13,461 nt of DNA from Acanthamoeba sp. SK_2022b (lineage: Eukaryota; Discosea; Longamoebia; Acanthamoebidae). Shown piece by piece: positions 10,301-13,461 of the stretch. The notes beneath the pieces were generated by a model, which saw only the letters and a program-made list of their open reading frames with translations, did no database searches and was not told the origin of the DNA. Each line of letters starts with the position of its first letter. The stretch's first letter is position 1. The translations under genes and the position numbers were made by a program. The stretch lies in the NCBI GenBank assembly GCA_027943245.1, contig JANDJZ010001280.1:1-13461 (forward strand), in the 5' to 3' direction.

Positions 10301-10880
10301 AATGAACGCGCAGGAAGCTGTCGCAGCCAAACTTGCGACAGAGGCGGTTGCGTTCGAGCGGCGACAGCGTCGAGGTCACCTTGAGCCGGACAAAGGCCCT
10401 GAGCTGCCCTTCGTCACTGGGCCACAGTTCGATCTCGGCAGCGAGCCAAACCTTGTCCTCGCAGTCTGCGATGGCTCGACCACCTGCGTCGTTCTGCTGC
10501 TTCGTGCGAACCAACCATACGTATTGGTCAAGAACGAGGGAAAGAACGAAGAGGACGTATGTACGGGGGGGGGGGCGCACCAGGCCCAGGTTCTGGTGGA
10601 AGGTCGCCAGGAGTTCGAGCGGCACGACGCCACACTTGGTCAGCTTCGCGAGCACGCGGAAGCGATCGACAAAGCTACCCCTGACGTAGGTGTCAAGGTC
10701 ATCTTGCGAAAGTAGCCCGTTGATTTGGTCCTCCGTGACGACGTCAAAAGGGGGCGAGCCGTGGTTGTAGATGCGAAGCAGGTCCAGCAGTACGTCATCG
10801 CTCAGCTTTCCGTACACACGAAGACGCTCGAGCTGCGAAAGAAAGTGGGAGCGTGAAGGTGGGAACAGTGGGTTCTTCAT
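7350..10880 (-). CDS. Eukaryotic cellular RNA-dependent RNA polymerase (RNAi-type RdRP), 2 inferred introns, about 1122 aa
   Basis: The family (RDR, PF05183 type) copies single-stranded RNA into double-stranded RNA that feeds Dicer in RNA silencing. The catalytic DLDGD is at 8837-8823 (about residue 654), in the classic setting: KGEVLVLKEPCFSGSDLCR, HAVDVPEL, ENVIVFSNRG, then ASRMAGSDLDGD. DLDGD is the form seen in the alpha class. The frame is open from 10919, but its first ATG is at 10880 and the upstream codons lack one, so I start there. Two stop-free GT-AG introns are inferred at 10580-10497 (84 nt) and 8762-8685 (78 nt), both phase 0 with C-runs after the donor. A third possible intron, 9065-9024 (42 nt), would delete the residues before VFIKV and is less likely. 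A poly-Glu loop follows the catalytic domain. The gene diverges from the dehydrogenase. This is a cellular gene, not viral. Confidence 0.93.
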   Translation of the reverse strand: MKNPLFPPSRSHFLSQLERLRVYGKLSDDVLLDLLRIYNHGSPPFDVVTEDQINGLLSQDDLDTYVRGSFVDRFRVLAKLTKCGVVPLELLATFHQNLGLVRPPPRTYVLFVLSLVLDQYVWLVRTKQQNDAGGRAIADCEDKVWLAAEIELWPSDEGQLRAFVRLKVTSTLSPLERNRLCRKFGCDSFLRVHLVTSPASLSDKEAWQRWAGEALYDRERCRDINSLRVYNLASPDNIVHQIARTDIAAVQSSEMLRLCRQQREFVESLKVNVAGRQFAFLTATTAGVHEHTYVFTSRRRLEVAQWAMSQSCFKKLSATPTSLVKLVLRIALLNSRSIATSYVCAESVKVVKDLLAEGATKPEPPEVVMTDGCGRIGRSLAEEVWEIYNQQLQTKNGGPQAKLGKWALYEDPDGSGHEQRKSEPFRGAKDLPSAFQVRYGGYKGMLVVTDDAEMGGSAIIFAKSMEKFKSPELVEHRTLEIIDFSWPITEVVFNTEILAVLYANSSLPDRPEKDLDAPLATLEAHLDAMLLRFIDKECMPLLHDRNAAFERAVDTGDYLSVKLLLAGYPPHVAFLVGFYRKTLQPFHLPIPGAYRLYGVPDRHRGVDGLEPAPLLSFYQVFIKVEGKVLKGEVLVLKEPCFSGSDLCRFHAVDVPELHHLENVIVFSNRGKVSPASRMAGSDLDGDKFVIITEQSGLFPFLKRVGEVVHTPPPQSLLFHSRGLPLTALWLPQPKQERKEKTENKQKEEEEEEEEKEEPWDEDLVEQVFADMWRECFRAASGSDICTFADLLGLRSRLVPGCGENWGSDPSVELLSRLLSQAVDAPKSGKWVRLDDLGDLLAKAPAFPHYHPRASVFHVYEHKTLQSHLYRKTFSRLMVRLDQIDARNPTSSFKVGWHNGEATWLPGTLRDRTEDHWLRVQGAFCRRKTHLSSEDQLRSLLYQFQATTIDCIHGAYLNNFIAFYAQFWKWAYITDTDRAHPRRSQDLPDRRLWRQVDVRRRLRELLDVHTPQQTVGLPELRNRLRLCEARGGVLRGLSTEDAQRLSSSAIRPPPRRRTLTLAEFKEVVDLYPLLTGGDHNKDIVWGCPIAVLHERVNRCIDLVQDNPPPGKWMKRSGQTRYAQLLATTVNQGEIQPKDRSWEEAVKVAMVLLGYRRGALWSWQEQRCWFIINYAEDG
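8621..8643 (-). repeat. CTC/GAG trinucleotide repeat encoding poly-Glu in the RdRP
   Basis: A run of TCC/CTC triplets on the + strand is read as eight consecutive Glu codons in the polymerase. With the flanking Lys/Glu-rich sequence it makes a highly charged loop about 15 residues after the inferred 8762-8685 intron. It is probably a disordered insertion between the catalytic barrel and the C-terminal region. Confidence 0.85.
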
Positions 10881-11078
10881 GGGCGTGTTCGTTTCGGCAA
10901 AGAGGAACGCGACGCTCAAGTCCTTGCTCCGCTAGTTGTCCATGACAGCTGTGATATCTGTGGCCAATGACGCCACAGCTTGCTTGTGGTTGTGGCCAAT
11001 CCTTGCAACCTCGTGGTCCACGAGCAAAATATCTAAAGCAGCCATAACAGGCCTTCTTGCCTATCCTCGCTTGGGAAG
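10881..11078. promoter_or_regulatory. Divergent promoter region shared by RdRP (-) and dehydrogenase (+)
   Basis: These 198 nt separate the two start codons. Two identical GTGGCCAAT boxes lie at 10960-10968 and 10992-11000, 32 nt apart and in the same orientation. Each contains CCAAT on the + strand, and the first is followed by TGACGCCA. An A/T-rich AAAATATCTAAA at 11026-11037 lies about 40-50 nt before the dehydrogenase ATG and may act as its TATA-like element. I see no comparable element for the minus strand. Confidence 0.5.
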
Positions 11079-12594
11079 ATGGAGGCAGCCTCAACCACTA
11101 AAGCCACGGCAGAAGCCTCGCAATTTGAAAGAGTAGCGGCAGATGAATTGCGAGCATTCGTTGTGCGCTGCATAGAGGCTGCGGGTTCCCCGCCCGACCA
11201 CGCCAAGACAGTGGCCGACGTCCTAGTAGCGGCTGACCTGCGCGGTGTCCACAGCCACGGCGTCAATCGACTGGAGATGTACGTGAGCGAGATTAAGAAG
11301 GGCGAAGTGGAACCACAGATTCGGCCGCAAATCGTCAGCGAGACCCCTGCAGTCGCCTGCGTAGATGGACGCAACGGGCTCGGGATGGTCGTGGGGCGCT
11401 ACTGCATGGAGCTCGCCATCAAAAAGGCCAAGGAGATGGGCATCGGGTGGGTCGTTGCTCGCGGCTCCAACCATTATGGCATCGCCGGCTACTACGCAAT
11501 GATGGCCCTCGAGCAGTCGCTCGTCGGCATGTCCTACACCAACACCAGCCCCATCGCTTTCCCCACCCGCGCCGCCCAGCAAGTCCTCGGCACCAACCCC
11601 ATCGCTGTCGCTGCTCCCACCACCGACCCGCAAGGTTCGTTCATGCTCCTCCTCCTCCTTCTCATAGCGTGCTCGTACACGTGGCGCTGGTGGTGAAGTC
11701 TCTGTTGTCGTCTACTTCAAGGTGATCATGTTCATCTTCTTGCTCTGCTACTCTTTTAGACCCGTTCGTGCTCGACATGGCGACCACGACCGTGGCGCTG
11801 GGCAAGGTAGAGATACGCGACCGCGAGGAGCGCCAGTGCCCGCCTGGCTGGGGAGGTACTGTGCCCAGTGGTCGTGTCGTCGTTGGTCGTTGGTCGACAC
11901 TGACAGGACTGGCTCGACCAGCGGACAAGGCCGGGCGCCCGACCAACGACCCCAAGGACGTGCTGGGCGGGGGCGGCCTGCTCTACCTGGGCGGCGGGGA
12001 GGAGACCGGCGGCTACAAGGGCTACGGGCTGGCCCTCATGGTCGAGCTCTTCACGGGCATCCTATCTGGCGCCGACTACGCCGGCAACATCCCGCCCTGG
12101 CGCCAAGGCCGCGGGAGGTGAGCGCCGCCATCGCTGCCGTCGGGCTTGCTGGCCCGACCACAACCAACCTCACCCATCGCGCGCGATCGGTGTGGGGGCT
12201 GTGTTGGGTGGGGGGGGGGGAGGACAGGGCGGCCAATCTGGGGCAGTGCTTCGTGGCCATCAACCCGGCGCTGTTCTGCGGGGGCTTCCCCGAGCGTATG
12301 GGCGACCTCATGCAGCAGATGCGATCGCTCCCGCCCGTCGACCCCGCCCTGCCCGTCCTCGTCCCCGGAGGTTGCTCCCCTCCCCGTTCGACGCTGCTGA
12401 CGTCATCATCGCTGACACACACATACACATACACGTGCATCGCCTCAGATCCGGAGAAGACAACGGAGGAGGCCTACTCCAGGGAGGGAATAGCGTTCCA
12501 CGTTAACCTCGTCAACGCGCTCCAGAGCCTGGCAGCCGAGCTGAACGTCGCCCCGCTCGTGCTCAAGCAGCCAGCTACAACTACTAGCTCCTAG
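11079..12594 (+). CDS. Malate/L-lactate dehydrogenase-2 family NAD(P)-dependent oxidoreductase (5 exons, 378 aa)
   Basis: Exons: 11079-11634, 11760-11855, 11922-12117, 12228-12370, 12449-12594 (stop TAG 12592-12594), all phase-matched. This is the Ldh_2 fold (PF02615), unrelated to classical lactate or malate dehydrogenases. Family marks in order: LRGVHSHGVNRL (residues 54-65, with the conserved Arg and His), the conserved NGLGMVVG stretch near residue 99, RGSNHYGIAGYYA (128-140, likely catalytic His132), LGTNPIAVAAPT, PFVLDMATT, AGRPTNDP, GGYKGYGLALMVELF, and VLVPGDPE across the last intron. Members reduce or oxidise 2-hydroxy/2-keto acids such as malate, lactate, sulfolactate or ureidoglycolate. 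The sequence does not tell which substrate is used here. There is no obvious targeting peptide, so the product is probably cytosolic. It has its own start at 11079, 40 nt after a TATA-like stretch. Confidence 0.93.
12210..12220 (+). repeat. G11 run just upstream of a 3' splice site in the dehydrogenase gene
   Basis: The intron 12118-12227 ends gttgggt, eleven G, then aggacag. It is one of eight G/C homopolymer runs at intron ends in this window; the full set is listed in the findings. Confidence 0.9.
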
Positions 12595-12922
12595 ACAACC
12601 GTACAGTCGTCCACGACGCGTTGCGTGTGTATGCGTGTGACTAATAAGGAAAAAGCTGTGTTCATAAAAGGACAGGTATGTCTGGAATGCCCGCGGCCCG
12701 CAGGTGGTTGTGCGAAAGAGAGACGAGAGGCGAGAAACAGCTCAGCACTTCTTCTTAGGGAAGCGTGTGGCCTTGCCCTCCCCTCCACCACAAGGGTCAG
12801 GGTGAATGGACAGAGGGACACGACGCAAGGAAAAAAGGGAAATAACAACACAACATAACAACATAACGTATATAATTGAAAAGAGAGATAAGTAATAATA
12901 AGTGATAATATTCACGCACAAA
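12595..12922. other. Intergenic region between dehydrogenase and the 12923 gene
   Basis: These 328 nt are GC-mixed up to about 12830, then strongly A/T-rich. Short frames on both strands show nothing recognisable. The A/T-rich part contains imperfect AACAACATAAC repeats (12842-12867). TATATAA lies at 12869-12875, 48 nt before the next ATG. No clear AATAAA is seen for the dehydrogenase; the nearest similar string is TAATAAGG near 12643-12650. Confidence 0.5.
12869..12875 (+). promoter_or_regulatory. TATA box candidate for the 12923 gene
   Basis: TATATAA lies within an A/T-rich block, 48 nt upstream of the ATG at 12923. The distance suits a TATA box with a short 5' UTR. Confidence 0.5.
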
Positions 12923-13461
12923 ATGGTGTGGATACAGCCGCGAATCATAGAACACGGAGTGGCGAGGAAGGAGAAGGAGAACAACTTATGGACGGCCGAG
13001 TGCCTCAACGAGCGGTTCCGCCTCGAGTCGCTCACCGTCAAGCCCTCCAGCCCCCCCATAATCTCCGCGCCGACCACAACACCCGCGCGCAAGAAGAAGA
13101 CGCGTAGGACCTCGAGGCGCCTCGTGGACGACAACCTGCCCTGGGAGCCGCCATCGACCACAACCACGCGGGGCGAGGCCGATCTCGGCGAGATGGAGGA
13201 GGTGCCACTCGACGAAGACGAGGGACAGCAGAGCCGGGGCCAGCACCGGGGCCGCGATGGCGACGTCGACGGGGCGCCGACGAGCGAGGGAGCCCAAAAG
13301 CTGTGGCGGATCGTAATGATGCGGACCGATGTAAATAGCGAGGCGGTGGTGGTGGCCGAGGACGACGCGGAGGCGGTCATCCGCGCCGACTGGCGGTGGA
13401 TCGAGGACAACATGCTGGCCAAGCTCTCCCAGATCATCTCTGAGGAGGGCACCGACAAGGT
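12923..13461 (+). CDS. Unrecognised protein, N-terminal 179 residues (3' partial)
   Basis: I do not recognise the family. The frame is open from ATG 12923 to the window edge and has a strong start context (A at -3, G at +4). An in-frame stop lies just upstream at 12899-12901, and a TATA box 48 nt before the ATG. Codons from about residue 25 on are strongly G/C-ending like those of the neighbours, which argues for real coding. The order is: a start MVWIQPRIIEHGV, a Lys/Glu-rich stretch, the basic patch ARKKKTRRTSRR at residues 55-66 (NLS-like), an acidic Gly/Gln-rich low-complexity part (about 84-122), then a folded-looking segment with LWRIVMMRT, an acidic AEDDAEAVI and DWRWIEDNML. The last bases, AAG then GT, could be an exon end. 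A nuclear location is a guess from the basic patch. Confidence 0.65.
   Translation, partial: MVWIQPRIIEHGVARKEKENNLWTAECLNERFRLESLTVKPSSPPIISAPTTTPARKKKTRRTSRRLVDDNLPWEPPSTTTTRGEADLGEMEEVPLDEDEGQQSRGQHRGRDGDVDGAPTSEGAQKLWRIVMMRTDVNSEAVVVAEDDAEAVIRADWRWIEDNMLAKLSQIISEEGTDK

Noticed and set aside
10881..10919. RdRP start at 10919
   Set aside because: The codon there is TTG; the first in-frame ATG is at 10880, which is the normal eukaryotic choice.
12742..13458. 238-aa minus-strand frame ending in a Lys-rich tail
   Set aside because: It crosses the A/T-rich spacer, producing a Tyr/Ile/Leu/Cys-rich stretch by chance, is antisense to a better-supported + frame, and shows no family motif.

Overview
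The window is nuclear DNA of a GC-rich, intron-dense protist. Every gene but one shows short GT-AG introns (about 57-150 nt), coding exons prefer G or C at third positions, and introns are full of simple repeats. No bacterial operon features are present. The style and gene set resemble an Acanthamoeba-like amoebozoan, but that is inference; nothing in the sequence names the species.

Layout: (1) 71-2451, + strand: 3' part of an NDUFAF7/MidA-type mitochondrial complex I assembly methyltransferase, 12 exons visible, 5' end outside the window. (2) 2870-4907, + strand: a complete 12-exon DXO/Rai1 RNA decapping and exoribonuclease gene (391 aa), rebuilt by phase-matched splicing and found in no single long frame. 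(3) 5789-7136, + strand: a secreted or lumenal protein with a signal peptide, a helical DUF4476-like region and a von Willebrand A domain with an intact MIDAS. (4) 10880-7350, - strand: a cellular eukaryotic RNA-dependent RNA polymerase of the RNAi type with the DLDGD catalytic motif. (5) 11079-12594, + strand: an NAD(P)-dependent malate/L-lactate dehydrogenase-2 family oxidoreductase, 5 exons. (6) 12923 to the window end, + strand: start of an unrecognised gene with a basic, NLS-like patch.

Genes 3 and 4 converge, with about 210 nt between their stops. Genes 4 and 5 diverge from a 198-nt region holding two identical GTGGCCAAT boxes. Two genes act on RNA (DXO and RdRP), but the genes are otherwise unrelated and I see no operon-like system.

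The most unusual structural signal is in the introns. Nine G or C runs of 10-12 nt occur in the window and eight are inside introns. In the sense orientation, C-runs sit just after the 5' splice site and G-runs sit just before the 3' splice site. Three run-bearing introns are also stop-free multiples of three, so retaining them would keep the frame open.
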